NCBI GenBank assembly: GCA_002439095.1
Contig: DJOT01000043.1
Coordinates: 25,773-89,772 of the forward strand
Length of the DNA stretch: 64,000 nt
Direction: 5' to 3'
Source: Bacteroidales bacterium UBA6431
GTDB lineage: Bacteria > Bacteroidota > Bacteroidia > Bacteroidales > UBA932
This document shows, piece by piece, positions 23,769 through 32,077 of this stretch (its first letter is position 1; every line of letters starts with the position of its first letter). The position numbers were made by a program, and so were the translations under genes. Below the pieces are notes generated by a model. The model saw only the letters and a list, made by a program, of their open reading frames with translations. It did not search any database and was not told the DNA's origin.

Positions 23769-26645
23769 CTACAGCGTCCTCTTGACTTCTACAATCTGGA
23801 AGGCCTCGATGATGTCGCCCTCCTTGATGTCATTGTAGCCGGCGATGGTCATACCGCACTCCTTGCCGGCGATGACCTCCTTGACGGCATCCTTGCCTAT
23901 CTGCAGGGAGCTGAGTTCTCCGGTATAGATCACGATACCGTCGCGGATGAGACGGACCTTGGACTTCTGCACCATCTTGCCGTCGCGGATGATACATCCG
24001 GCGATGGTTCCGACCTTGCTGATACGGAAGGTCTGCTTGACCTCGGCGGTCGCGATGACCTCCTCTTTCTTCTCCGGCTCAAGCATGCCCTCGATACCGT
24101 CCTTGACATCGTTGATACAGTCGTAGATGACAGAATAGAGACGGATCTCAATGCCTTCACGCTCCGCGGCCCTGCGGGCCTCGACGGTCGGACGTACCTG
24201 GAAGCCGACGATCACGGCATCTGAAGCCTCGGCGAGGAGCACATCGGACTCCGATATGCCACCGACAGCCTTGTGAATCACATTGACCTTTACCTCCTCT
24301 GTCGAAAGTTTGATGAGGGAGTCTGACAGCGCCTCCACTGAACCGTCCACATCGCCCTTGACGATGATGTTGAGTTCCTTGAAATTGCCTATGGCGATAC
24401 GGCGGCCGATCTCCTCAAGGGTCATGTGCTTCTGGGTCTTGATGCCCTGGATGCGGAGAAGCTGCTCGCGCTTGTTGGCAATGTTCTTGGCCTCCTTCTC
24501 GTCCGCCATCACATTGAACTTCTCTCCTGCCGCCGGAGCCCCGTTGAGTCCGAGCACTGAGACCGGTGTCGAAGGTCCAGCCTCCGTCACTTTCTGTCCA
24601 CGCTCGTTGAACATCGACTTGATCCTGCCGTAATAGCTGCCGCAGAGCATCACATCGCCCTGACGGAGAGTCCCTTCCTGTACAAGCACCGTAGCCAGAT
24701 AGCCACGTCCCTTGTCGAGAGAAGACTCAATGACGGCACCCACCGCCAGTTTGTCCGGATTGGCCTTGAGCTCAAGAAGATCCGTCTCAAGAAGCACCTT
24801 CTCAAGAAGTTTGTCAACATTGAGGCCCTTCTTGGCGGAAATCTCCTGACATTGGTACTTGCCGCCCCAGTCCTCCACGAGGATATTCATCTCGGCGAGC
24901 TGACGGCGAATCTTGTCCGGATCAGCACCAGGCTTGTCTATCTTGTTGATGGCAAACACCATCGGGACATTGGCCGCCTGGGCGTGATTGATGGCTTCGA
25001 TTGTCTGCGGCATCACCGCATCGTCAGCTGCGACAATGATGATGGCAAGGTCGGTAAGCTGGGCGCCACGGGCACGCATGGCCGTAAACGCCTCATGGCC
25101 AGGAGTATCCAGGAACGTTATCCTGCGTCCGTCCGGCAACTCGACGTTGTACGCACCTATATGCTGGGTGATGCCACCGGCCTCACCGGCAATCACATTG
25201 GATTTGCGGATATAGTCAAGAAGGGATGTTTTGCCATGGTCCACATGTCCCATCACAGTGATGATAGGCGGACGCGGCTTGAGATCCTCCGGACGGTCAA
25301 CCTGCTCGGACTGGCTGATCTCTTCGGTGATGTCGGCAGTGACAAACTCGACCTTGTAGCCGAATTCCTCGGCAACGAGCACGAGCGTCTCGGCATCAAG
25401 CCTCTGGTTGATGGACACCATGAGACCGAGGCTCATGCAGGCTCCGATGACCTTCACTACAGGGGTGTTGTTCATGAGGGTCGCAAGGTCGTTGACTGTC
25501 ACGAACTCCGTAACTTTCAACACCTTCTGCTCCGCTGCCGCCTCCGCTATCTCTTCCTGGGTACGCTGCGCGGCAGCCTCCCTTTTCTCCTTGCGGTACT
25601 TGGCTCCGAAGTTGTTCTTCTTGCCCTCGTTCATCTTGGCGTAAGTCTCCTTGACCTGCTTCTGGATCTCTTTCTGGAGTTCCTCCTGCTGGCTTTCGGT
25701 CAGAGCCGGCTTGAAGCGGTCGCGGTCGCGCTTGCGCCCTTTGCCCTGAGCCTGCTGCCCCTGCTGCGGCTGCTGTCCGCCGGGACGACGATCCTTGTTG
25801 TTCTTGTCCTTCTTCGGAGACTTCTCAATGTTCTCGCCAGCCTTGGCCACATCCACCTTGCGCGTGCCCTTGCTTATGCGCTCGCGCTTCTTGGCCGGCT
25901 TGCGGTCAAACTGGCTCAAGTCAATCTTGCCGACGACCTTGAGGCCGGAAGCGTCAGTCGTAGAAGGCTTCTGCTCCTCAGGTTGAGACGGCTTGGCCGG
26001 AGCGGTCTCCACGCGTACAGGCTTCTGATGCTGCACTGCCGGGGCGGCAGGTTTCACTTCCTTGACCGGAGACGCTTCCGCTTTTTTCTCCTGGACAGGC
26101 TTGACTTCCGGCACCGGGACAGGTTTTTCTACAGGCTCGGCGGGAGCTGGCTTCTGTTCCGGAACAGGTGCCGTCACCACAGGCTTGGCTGCTTCAGGAG
26201 CCGCCTCCTTGACTTGCGCTTCGGACGGCTTCTCCGGCTGCGGTGTCACAGGTTCAAGCTTCACCGGTTCCTGCGGCTTCTCTTCCACTGGTACCGGAGT
26301 CGGCGCAGGTGCAGGCTTTACCGCCGGCTGGTCTTTCTTGGAATTGATGAAGGTGTTGCTCTTGATGATGGTCTCATGCTCCGGCTCCTCTTCATCTTCG
26401 TCCTGCTTCTGCTTGCGGTTCGTCTTCTCGATAATCTCTGTTATCTTGATATCCACTTTCTCAGCTGCCTGCTTGAGTTCCAAGTCTTTGCCGAACTGTC
26501 GGCGGATGGCCGGCATATACTCGTCAGAGATCTTGCCGTTTGGGTTGGCCTCGACCTCGACACCTATCTTGCGGAGGAATCCCACGAGATCGTCAAGGCC
26601 GACATTGAATTGTCTTATTATCTTATTTAATCTGATTTCTGCCAT
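23769..26645 (-). CDS. infB: Translation initiation factor IF-2
   Basis: GTPase that brings initiator tRNA to the 30S subunit. 958 residues. N-terminal IF2_N module (residues 1-55), then a long Pro/Glu/Lys/Ala-rich disordered linker (about 85-270) and a basic region. The G domain has P-loop GHVDHGKTSLLD near 467, DTPGHEAFTAMRARG near 513 and NKIDKPGAD near 568. Domains II-IV follow, ending KEGDIIEAFQIVEVKRTL. Last gene of the rimP-nusA-infB operon, four bases after nusA; rbfA and truB do not follow. Downstream palindromes at 23662-23754 may end its transcript. Confidence 0.98.
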   Translation of the reverse strand: MAEIRLNKIIRQFNVGLDDLVGFLRKIGVEVEANPNGKISDEYMPAIRRQFGKDLELKQAAEKVDIKITEIIEKTNRKQKQDEDEEEPEHETIIKSNTFINSKKDQPAVKPAPAPTPVPVEEKPQEPVKLEPVTPQPEKPSEAQVKEAAPEAAKPVVTAPVPEQKPAPAEPVEKPVPVPEVKPVQEKKAEASPVKEVKPAAPAVQHQKPVRVETAPAKPSQPEEQKPSTTDASGLKVVGKIDLSQFDRKPAKKRERISKGTRKVDVAKAGENIEKSPKKDKNNKDRRPGGQQPQQGQQAQGKGRKRDRDRFKPALTESQQEELQKEIQKQVKETYAKMNEGKKNNFGAKYRKEKREAAAQRTQEEIAEAAAEQKVLKVTEFVTVNDLATLMNNTPVVKVIGACMSLGLMVSINQRLDAETLVLVAEEFGYKVEFVTADITEEISQSEQVDRPEDLKPRPPIITVMGHVDHGKTSLLDYIRKSNVIAGEAGGITQHIGAYNVELPDGRRITFLDTPGHEAFTAMRARGAQLTDLAIIIVAADDAVMPQTIEAINHAQAANVPMVFAINKIDKPGADPDKIRRQLAEMNILVEDWGGKYQCQEISAKKGLNVDKLLEKVLLETDLLELKANPDKLAVGAVIESSLDKGRGYLATVLVQEGTLRQGDVMLCGSYYGRIKSMFNERGQKVTEAGPSTPVSVLGLNGAPAAGEKFNVMADEKEAKNIANKREQLLRIQGIKTQKHMTLEEIGRRIAIGNFKELNIIVKGDVDGSVEALSDSLIKLSTEEVKVNVIHKAVGGISESDVLLAEASDAVIVGFQVRPTVEARRAAEREGIEIRLYSVIYDCINDVKDGIEGMLEPEKKEEVIATAEVKQTFRISKVGTIAGCIIRDGKMVQKSKVRLIRDGIVIYTGELSSLQIGKDAVKEVIAGKECGMTIAGYNDIKEGDIIEAFQIVEVKRTL

Positions 26646-26649
26646 TATC

Positions 26650-27921
26650 CTAATCCTCGAATTCTGCTTTTAATACTCTGAAGACATCCGCGACGGTCTC
26701 ATCTTCAAGATCCGCCCGCTTGGCGATATCCTCCGGGGTGAGAGCGAGCACGCTCTTGGCCGTGTCGCAGCCGATGGACTCGAGACGGTCGATCACCCAC
26801 TGGTCGATCACGTCGGAGAACTCGCTGAGCAGTACATCCTCCTCATCATCAGAATCCTCACCCTTCGGAAGTTCCCTGTAGACCTCTATCTCACGTCCCA
26901 CAAGCATGCCGGCAAGCTGGATATTGACACCATGACGACCGATACCCTTGCTGACCTGGTCAGGCAGCATGAACACCTTCACCTTGTCCTCCGGGCCGTC
27001 CCCCATCTCTATGGCTGAGACCATCGCCGGGCTGAGCGCACGCTGAATCATGAGTTTCGGATTCTGTGACCACTGGATGACATCTATATTCTCGTTGCGG
27101 AGCTCGCGCACGATACCCATGATTCTGCTGCCCTTGACACCGATGCAGGCGCCGATAGGGTCTATGCGGTCGTCATAAGACTCGACAGCGACTTTGGCCC
27201 TCTCGCCTGGCACACGGACAACTTTCTTGACAGTGATGAGACCATCTGCAATCTCCGGAACCTCCTGCTCGAAGAGCCTTTCGAGGAACTCGTTGGATGT
27301 GCGGCTCAATGTTATGTATGGCGTGGTATTGTTCTTCATCTCCACGCTCTTGATGATGGCCTTGACAGAATCGCTCTTCTTGAACCTCTCGCCCGGAATC
27401 TGCTCCGACTTCGGAATGTGAAGCTCATTGCCGTCTTCATCAAGAATCAGCACCTCCTTGGACCAGGTCTGATAGATCTCCCCATAGAAGAGTTCCCCGA
27501 CTTTCTCCGAGTATTTCTTGAACACATTCGCCTTCTCTATGTCCATGATACGGCCCTGAAGGTTCTGCCTGATGTTCAGGATACCGCGGCGTCCGAACGC
27601 CGCAAGCGGCAGCCTCTTAGAGTACTGGTCCCCCACCTCGTAGTCATCGGCGTCTCCGCCATCCTCGCGTATCCCCTCAAGGGTGATCTCCGAATTCGGG
27701 TTCTCCACTTCCTCCACGACATCGAAGTTCTGGTAAATCTCGCAAGTACCCTTGTCCACATTGACGATGACATCGAAGTTGTCAGCTGAGCCGTATGTCT
27801 TGGCAATCTGGGTCAGGAACACATCCTTGAGCACCTGCATCATAACCGGACGGTCAATGTTCTTCTCTTCCTTGAAGTCCTTGAACGCGTCGATCAGGGT
27901 GATTACTTTTTCTTTTTCCAT
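26650..27921 (-). CDS. nusA: Transcription termination/antitermination protein NusA
   Basis: RNA polymerase-binding factor that modulates pausing, termination and antitermination. 423 residues: N-terminal polymerase-binding domain (1-130), S1 domain (about 135-200), two KH domains (about 230-350, with DPIGACIGVKGSRI and GRHGVNIQLAGML), and a C-terminal acidic helix-hairpin-helix-like tail (LESIGCDTAKSVLALTPEDIA). The ATG shares its A with the TAA stop of rimP (TAATG), and infB starts four bases downstream. The operon leader contains a terminator-like hairpin (28214-28241) that NusA could act on. Confidence 0.97.
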   Translation of the reverse strand: MEKEKVITLIDAFKDFKEEKNIDRPVMMQVLKDVFLTQIAKTYGSADNFDVIVNVDKGTCEIYQNFDVVEEVENPNSEITLEGIREDGGDADDYEVGDQYSKRLPLAAFGRRGILNIRQNLQGRIMDIEKANVFKKYSEKVGELFYGEIYQTWSKEVLILDEDGNELHIPKSEQIPGERFKKSDSVKAIIKSVEMKNNTTPYITLSRTSNEFLERLFEQEVPEIADGLITVKKVVRVPGERAKVAVESYDDRIDPIGACIGVKGSRIMGIVRELRNENIDVIQWSQNPKLMIQRALSPAMVSAIEMGDGPEDKVKVFMLPDQVSKGIGRHGVNIQLAGMLVGREIEVYRELPKGEDSDDEEDVLLSEFSDVIDQWVIDRLESIGCDTAKSVLALTPEDIAKRADLEDETVADVFRVLKAEFED

Positions 27922-28199
27922 TATATGTTTTCGTTTGTTGAATTCAGCATAGCGTCGGCCTCCGCGGCATCAATCCCGGCAGAGCTCACGGTGAGAGCAT
28001 AATCTTCAATATTCCTGTCGAAAGCAGCCAGGACCGCCCTGTGTACATACTCGCAGTCGGCAAGGTCGACATCAGACGCTTCCTTGTCGATAATCACTTC
28101 AAACACATTGTCATCATCATTGAGAGACATGTCGGCCACGATGCAGCCCCGCTCCCTTGCGGCGTTCTCCACCACTTCCTTGAATTTCAGCAGGTCCAT
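27921..28199 (-). CDS. rimP: Ribosome maturation factor RimP, short form
   Basis: Assembly factor for the 30S subunit. Only 92 residues, against about 150 for typical RimP. The N-terminal domain is present (FKEVVENAARERGCIVADMSL, FEVIIDKEASDVDLADC and YALTVSSAGID, matching the family's EVSSPGLD). The frame then ends after a short non-conserved tail and nusA begins at once, so the C-terminal Sm-like domain is missing. No continuation is seen in other frames before nusA. Either a natural single-domain form or a decayed one. Its place directly before nusA supports the identity. Confidence 0.85.
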   Translation of the reverse strand: MDLLKFKEVVENAARERGCIVADMSLNDDDNVFEVIIDKEASDVDLADCEYVHRAVLAAFDRNIEDYALTVSSAGIDAAEADAMLNSTNENI

Positions 28200-28213
28200 A
28201 TATCAATCCGTTA

Positions 28214-28241
28214 TAAAAAAAGGAAGACCGCCCGGCCTTCC
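28214..28241 (-). promoter_or_regulatory. Terminator-like attenuator in the rimP-nusA-infB leader
   Basis: On the minus strand an 8-bp stem GGAAGGCC / GGTCTTCC (one G-U pair) with loop GGGC is followed by seven T. It lies between the operon promoter (28257-28287) and the rimP start (28199), with no gene between promoter and hairpin, so it can only act on the operon's own leader RNA. Confidence 0.65.
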
Positions 28242-28256
28242 ATCCACTCACGAGCA

Positions 28257-28287
28257 CAAAGGTAACAATATTTTCCGAAATGCACAA
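28257..28287 (-). promoter_or_regulatory. Promoter of rimP-nusA-infB
   Basis: TTGT, 19 bases, TACCTTTG on the minus strand. Predicted leader of about 54 bases before the rimP ATG. Confidence 0.7.
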
Positions 28288-28294
28288 AAATTTG

Positions 28295-28302
28295 TACTTT
28301 TG
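28295..28302 (+). promoter_or_regulatory. -7 box of the lipoprotein gene at 28321
   Basis: TACTTTTG on the plus strand, 18 bases before the ATG, back to back with the rimP operon promoter. Confidence 0.55.
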
Positions 28303-28320
28303 CACAAAATCACACATAAA

Positions 28321-28749
28321 ATGAAACACTTTTTCAAAAAGATAGCCTTTGTGCTTTTCGGGACGCTGATGCTCACCGGCTGCGACCTCGACCAGGTGGA
28401 CAACTATACATTCTCCTATGCTCTCTCCTATACCGTGAAAGAAGAAGAGCAGCAGAAAGCCCTCACAGACTATTTCAAATCCAAACTCGACTTCGACAAG
28501 AGCTACTCTTTCCACGGGTCCTACTATGACGCCACGACCTACGGCTGCGACAAGTTCAAGGAGGACATCAAGGTCTTCACCAACGATGAGGTGCTCGCCC
28601 TGCTGGGCAAAGACGACCAGGCATATCTCGCTCTCTACATGTATTCAAGCAAAGGCAACATGGGGGCAGTGAGCGCAGTCTACTGGGTCCATGACCCGGA
28701 TGCCGAAAAAGGCGAAGAGGGCGAAGGCGGCGAAGAATCTAAAGAATGA
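28321..28749 (+). CDS. Small lipoprotein, acidic C-terminus
   Basis: 142 residues from ATG 28321; the open frame extends upstream to 28084, but that part overlaps rimP and both promoters. Signal peptide with lipobox Cys in LMLTGCDLDQ (about residue 21). The mature domain is rich in Tyr/Asp/Lys (YFKSKLDFDKSYSFHG) and ends in a Glu/Gly/Lys tail (EKGEEGEGGEESKE). No family recognised; similar small lipoproteins occur in Bacteroidales near rimP. The last 11 bases overlap the convergent wbqC-like gene. Confidence 0.7.
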   Translation: MKHFFKKIAFVLFGTLMLTGCDLDQVDNYTFSYALSYTVKEEEQQKALTDYFKSKLDFDKSYSFHGSYYDATTYGCDKFKEDIKVFTNDEVLALLGKDDQAYLALYMYSSKGNMGAVSAVYWVHDPDAEKGEEGEGGEESKE

Positions 28750-29332
28750 AGTCCAGACCAGATGGTCCCTCGTTGAAAAGGAGATCCATCACGGAAAGAT
28801 TCGGGATAAACCCGAACTTATCCGCAAACACCTGATAATAAGGCCTGTCCAATCCAAGTTCAGAAAGGATTGAGTCAGGCCTTTTAGGATGTATATCCAC
28901 ATCCGCCCCCATATACGATGAAGTCTCGACCAACTGTGTCACAAGCCCGAGACGGTCAATGAAAAAGCGGATCAGAGCCATGTCAAGTTCCCATAGCGTC
29001 ACCGGGTGCGAATCAAGAATGGCAAAAAGAGGGTCGCGGTAATACTCGAAGAACGCGGAAGAACGGTATGCCGTGTCGATGCAGCGTTCGGTCTTGGCGA
29101 CCCAAGGGGTAGCATAATCCACCTCCACTTCCTTGATCGGGATATTGACAGAGCCGGCCCTGTGCCGCACAGGAAAAGAAAGCGACTGGACTCCGTCTGA
29201 GGCATAGAAGAGGCAGCGGTTACGATAAGACTGCTTCTGGTAGTTCTCGCAGGCCTCAATATAAACCGAAGAATACTTTGCGAGGATTGCAAAGTATTCT
29301 ATCGGAGGGAAATATGCTATCGTGAGAGTCAC
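28739..29332 (-). CDS. WbqC-like family protein
   Basis: 197 residues starting with GTG at 29332, two bases past the lpxA stop; no ATG start is available. WbqC family: YFPPIEYFAILAKYSSVYIEACENYQKQSYRNRC at the start, LSFPVRH, the DYATPWVAKTERCIDTAYRSSAFFEYYRD block and a FIPNLSVMDLLFNEGP end. The family occurs in O-antigen clusters and in Bacteroidetes lipid A regions, and its reaction is unproven. Here it is the last gene of the lpx cluster, suggesting an LPS-linked role. Confidence 0.85.
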   Translation of the reverse strand: MTLTIAYFPPIEYFAILAKYSSVYIEACENYQKQSYRNRCLFYASDGVQSLSFPVRHRAGSVNIPIKEVEVDYATPWVAKTERCIDTAYRSSAFFEYYRDPLFAILDSHPVTLWELDMALIRFFIDRLGLVTQLVETSSYMGADVDIHPKRPDSILSELGLDRPYYQVFADKFGFIPNLSVMDLLFNEGPSGLDFIL

Positions 29333-29334
29333 GC

Positions 29335-30147
29335 CTAGTCGATGCCGCCTTTAGCGGAGACATCGCCGGCACGGACTATACCTCGCTTGGAGTTCTTTAT
29401 GAAGTTGAGGATATTGTCACGCTCCACCGACTGAGGAAATCCCGCCTCCACTCTGGCACAGCCGTCGGAGATGTTCATTCCCTGATAGTAGATCGTATCA
29501 TAGATATCCTTGATATTGCGGATAGTGTCTGACTCGAAACCTCTTCTGCGCAGGCCGACTATATTGATGCCCGCATAGCAGATCGGGGTACGTCCGCATA
29601 TCGAATATGGAGGTATGTCCTTGTTGACCGCAGAGCAGCCGCCCACCATGGCATGAGTGCCTATGTGGGAGAACTGGTGCACGGCAGTGTTGCCGCCGAT
29701 GATGGCCCAATCATCCACATCCGTCTCTCCGGCGATACCTACATAGCTCACGAGAATGCAGTGGTTGCCGACACGGCAGTCATGCGCGACATGCACATAA
29801 GACATGATCAAGGTGTGGTCTCCTATCTTTGTCACGCCCTTGCCGCTGGCCTTGGTGCCGCGGTTGATGGTGGCGCACTCGCGGATGGTCACATAGTCGC
29901 CGATCTCGACATAGGTCACTTCCCCGTCAAACTTGAGATCCTGCGGAACACCGCCTACGACAGCCCCAGGGAACACTTCACAATGGTTGCCGATCTTCAC
30001 ATACGGAAAGATGTTGGCATGAGGGTATATCTTGCAGTTGTCGCCGATCTCGACATTGTCATCTATGAAAGCGTAAGGTCCTACCTCAACATTATCGCCA
30101 AGTTTTGCATTTGCGCTGACGGTCGCAAGAGGATGAATTTTTACCAT
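29335..30147 (-). CDS. lpxA: Acyl-ACP--UDP-N-acetylglucosamine O-acyltransferase
   Basis: First enzyme of lipid A synthesis: adds a 3-hydroxyacyl chain to the 3-OH of UDP-GlcNAc. 270 residues, standard. The N-terminal two-thirds is a left-handed beta-helix of hexapeptide repeats (VSANAKLGDNVEVGPYAFID), and the catalytic His sits in YVHVAHDCRVGNH near residue 120. The C-terminal helical region starts GLRRRGFESD near 197. Three bases separate it from lpxC upstream and two from wbqC downstream. Confidence 0.97.
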   Translation of the reverse strand: MVKIHPLATVSANAKLGDNVEVGPYAFIDDNVEIGDNCKIYPHANIFPYVKIGNHCEVFPGAVVGGVPQDLKFDGEVTYVEIGDYVTIRECATINRGTKASGKGVTKIGDHTLIMSYVHVAHDCRVGNHCILVSYVGIAGETDVDDWAIIGGNTAVHQFSHIGTHAMVGGCSAVNKDIPPYSICGRTPICYAGINIVGLRRRGFESDTIRNIKDIYDTIYYQGMNISDGCARVEAGFPQSVERDNILNFIKNSKRGIVRAGDVSAKGGID

Positions 30148-30150
30148 AAC

Positions 30151-31047
30151 TCAGATTTTTTCCATTACCGCCCGAGCGGCGGCGCTGTTGATTCTATGGC
30201 CAGGTTTATATGCACTGACATGAGCCTTGAGATAACCTCCCACGAGACGCATGTCTCCGATCAGGTCGAGAAGCTTGTGCCTGCCGCATTCGTTCGGGAA
30301 ATGAAGTTTGAGATTGCTCAGATAGCCGTTGTCCGTAACGGAGAGACGCGGCTGTCCGAAAAGCACACACATCTTGTCAATCTGCTCCTTGGTGACCGGA
30401 TGCTCCACTATCACTATCGCGTTGTCCACATCCCCACCCTTGACCAGACCTCTTGAAGCGAGGGCTTCGAGTTCATGGAAGAAGCAGAATGTGCGGCATG
30501 GTGCAACTTGAGCGACATAGTCAGCATTCTCGCTCCAATGGGCTTTCTGCACCCCGAGCACGCGGGAGTTGAAATCCACGGTCACATCATAGGACAGGCT
30601 TTCCGCCGGGGTGATCCTGACCCATGATCCGGTGCTTTCGTCCCTGACCTCAACCTCTTCCCTGAGGGTGATATAATGTCTCTCGGCCGCCTGCTCGTGA
30701 AGTCCGTCCGGAGCAATTGCGCGCACATAGCACTCAGCGCTGCCATCAAGCACAGGCACTTCAACGTTGTCTATCTTAATCAGAGCATTGTCCACACCAA
30801 GACCCGTAAGGGCCGAAAGAAGGTGCTCTATAGTGACCACCTGGACATCTCCTTCTGAGATGGTGGTGCTTCTGTCTGTCCTGCTCACCTTGCTGGCAAG
30901 CGCCGGAATTTCCACCTCCACATCTGTACGGAGGAAGCGTATTCCGAAGTTCTCCGGGGCGGGGCAGATGGTAAGATGCGCGTAACAGCCTGTGTGAAGC
31001 CCTCTTCCCTCGAAGGTGTATTCCTTAATTACTGTCTGTTGATTCAT
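30151..31047 (-). CDS. lpxC: UDP-3-O-acyl-N-acetylglucosamine deacetylase, not fused to FabZ
   Basis: Zinc deacetylase, the committed step of lipid A synthesis. 298 residues. Zinc ligands: His in TIEHLLSALTG near 79, and His and Asp in RHKLLDLIGD near 240. The general-base region is KPGHRIN near 267, and the substrate motif PAPENFGIRFLRTD lies near the N-terminus. In many Bacteroidota LpxC is fused to FabZ (about 460 residues); here the frame ends after the LpxC domains and lpxA begins three bases later, so this is the unfused form. It has its own -7 box (31055-31062) only seven bases before the ATG. Confidence 0.96.
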   Translation of the reverse strand: MNQQTVIKEYTFEGRGLHTGCYAHLTICPAPENFGIRFLRTDVEVEIPALASKVSRTDRSTTISEGDVQVVTIEHLLSALTGLGVDNALIKIDNVEVPVLDGSAECYVRAIAPDGLHEQAAERHYITLREEVEVRDESTGSWVRITPAESLSYDVTVDFNSRVLGVQKAHWSENADYVAQVAPCRTFCFFHELEALASRGLVKGGDVDNAIVIVEHPVTKEQIDKMCVLFGQPRLSVTDNGYLSNLKLHFPNECGRHKLLDLIGDMRLVGGYLKAHVSAYKPGHRINSAAARAVMEKI

Positions 31048-31054
31048 CGGGGCG

Positions 31055-31062
31055 CAAAGATA
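31055..31062 (-). promoter_or_regulatory. -7 box of lpxC, close to its start
   Basis: TATCTTTG on the minus strand in the 26-base gap after lpxD, seven bases before the lpxC ATG. The internal promoter would give a leader of only a few bases. Confidence 0.5.
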
Positions 31063-31073
31063 GAAAAAAATTT

Positions 31074-32060
31074 TTATTCCTCACCGGACTGCTTGAACTT
31101 GGCATAAGCCCGCAGGTACGTCCCGTGCGGCAGGGCAGGGATGCCGAAGAGCGTCTGGCCCGGTTTGCGCACATTGCCGATAACTCCAGTCTTGGCGCAT
31201 ATTGTAGTCTTGTCGGCTATCGTGATATGCCCGGAAATGCCCACCTGACCGGCAAAAATGCAGCCCTTTCCGATCTTGGAAGAACCGGCTATTCCGGTAA
31301 GCGCCGCAATCGCAGTATTCTCCCCCACCACGACATTGTGGGCGATCTGACAAAGATTGTCTATCCTGACACCGTCCTCGATTATGGTGGACTCCATCGG
31401 AGCCCTGTCAACAGTCGTATTTGAGCCTATCTCCACGTCATTGCCTATCACCACGTTGCCCACATGCTCTATTTTGCGCCAAGTGCCGTCAGGCTGTGGG
31501 GCGTTCCCGAAACCGTCATCTCCGATGATACAGCCGGCATGCAGAATCACACGGTCGCCTATGACCATCCCCGGGAAAATGTGCACCCCGGGATATATTA
31601 TGCAGTAGGAGCCTATCTTCGTGCCGGCACCGATTGTGACATTGTCATATATTTTTGTGCAGTCGCCCACAGTGCAGCCCTTGCCGATCGTGACATAGTC
31701 TCCGACAGAGACCCTTTTCCCTATCTTGGCGCTCCACGCGATATGGCAGCGGCCACGGTGACGCCTGTACTGCTTGTTGTGGTCTGACACATATTTGAGC
31801 AGATCTGCAAGTGCGGAATAGGCATTGTCCACTCTCACAAGCGTAGGAGCAACGGGATGCTTAGGCTCAAAGTCCTTGTTTACAAGCAGGACAGAGGCCT
31901 TGCTGCTGTAGGCATACTGTTCATACTTCGGATTGGCGAGGAAGCAGAGCTGCCCCGGCTTGCCGTGTTCTATCTTCGCGAATGAGGAGACCTTCTCCCC
32001 AGGATTGCCTTCCACTGTCCCATTGAGAACCTCGGCAAGTTGTCTAGCGGTAAATTCCAT
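31074..32060 (-). CDS. lpxD: UDP-3-O-(3-hydroxyacyl)glucosamine N-acyltransferase
   Basis: Adds the N-linked hydroxyacyl chain in lipid A synthesis. 328 residues. N-terminal uridine-binding domain (1-100, with QLCFLANPKYEQYAYSSKA), then left-handed beta-helix hexapeptide repeats (110-300: VSVGDYVTIGKGCTVGDCTK). The catalytic His is in the LCQIAHNVVVG segment near 243. Seventeen bases after the FadL-like gene and 26 before lpxC. Confidence 0.96.
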   Translation of the reverse strand: MEFTARQLAEVLNGTVEGNPGEKVSSFAKIEHGKPGQLCFLANPKYEQYAYSSKASVLLVNKDFEPKHPVAPTLVRVDNAYSALADLLKYVSDHNKQYRRHRGRCHIAWSAKIGKRVSVGDYVTIGKGCTVGDCTKIYDNVTIGAGTKIGSYCIIYPGVHIFPGMVIGDRVILHAGCIIGDDGFGNAPQPDGTWRKIEHVGNVVIGNDVEIGSNTTVDRAPMESTIIEDGVRIDNLCQIAHNVVVGENTAIAALTGIAGSSKIGKGCIFAGQVGISGHITIADKTTICAKTGVIGNVRKPGQTLFGIPALPHGTYLRAYAKFKQSGEE

Positions 32061-32077
32061 TGAATTTCAAGAAGTTT

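Noticed and set aside
24852..26630. Long plus-strand open frame (592 codons) opposite infB
   Set aside because: It is antisense to a clear IF-2 gene; its Leu/Arg/His-rich product mirrors the Glu/Lys/Pro-rich IF-2 linker and has no recognisable domain.
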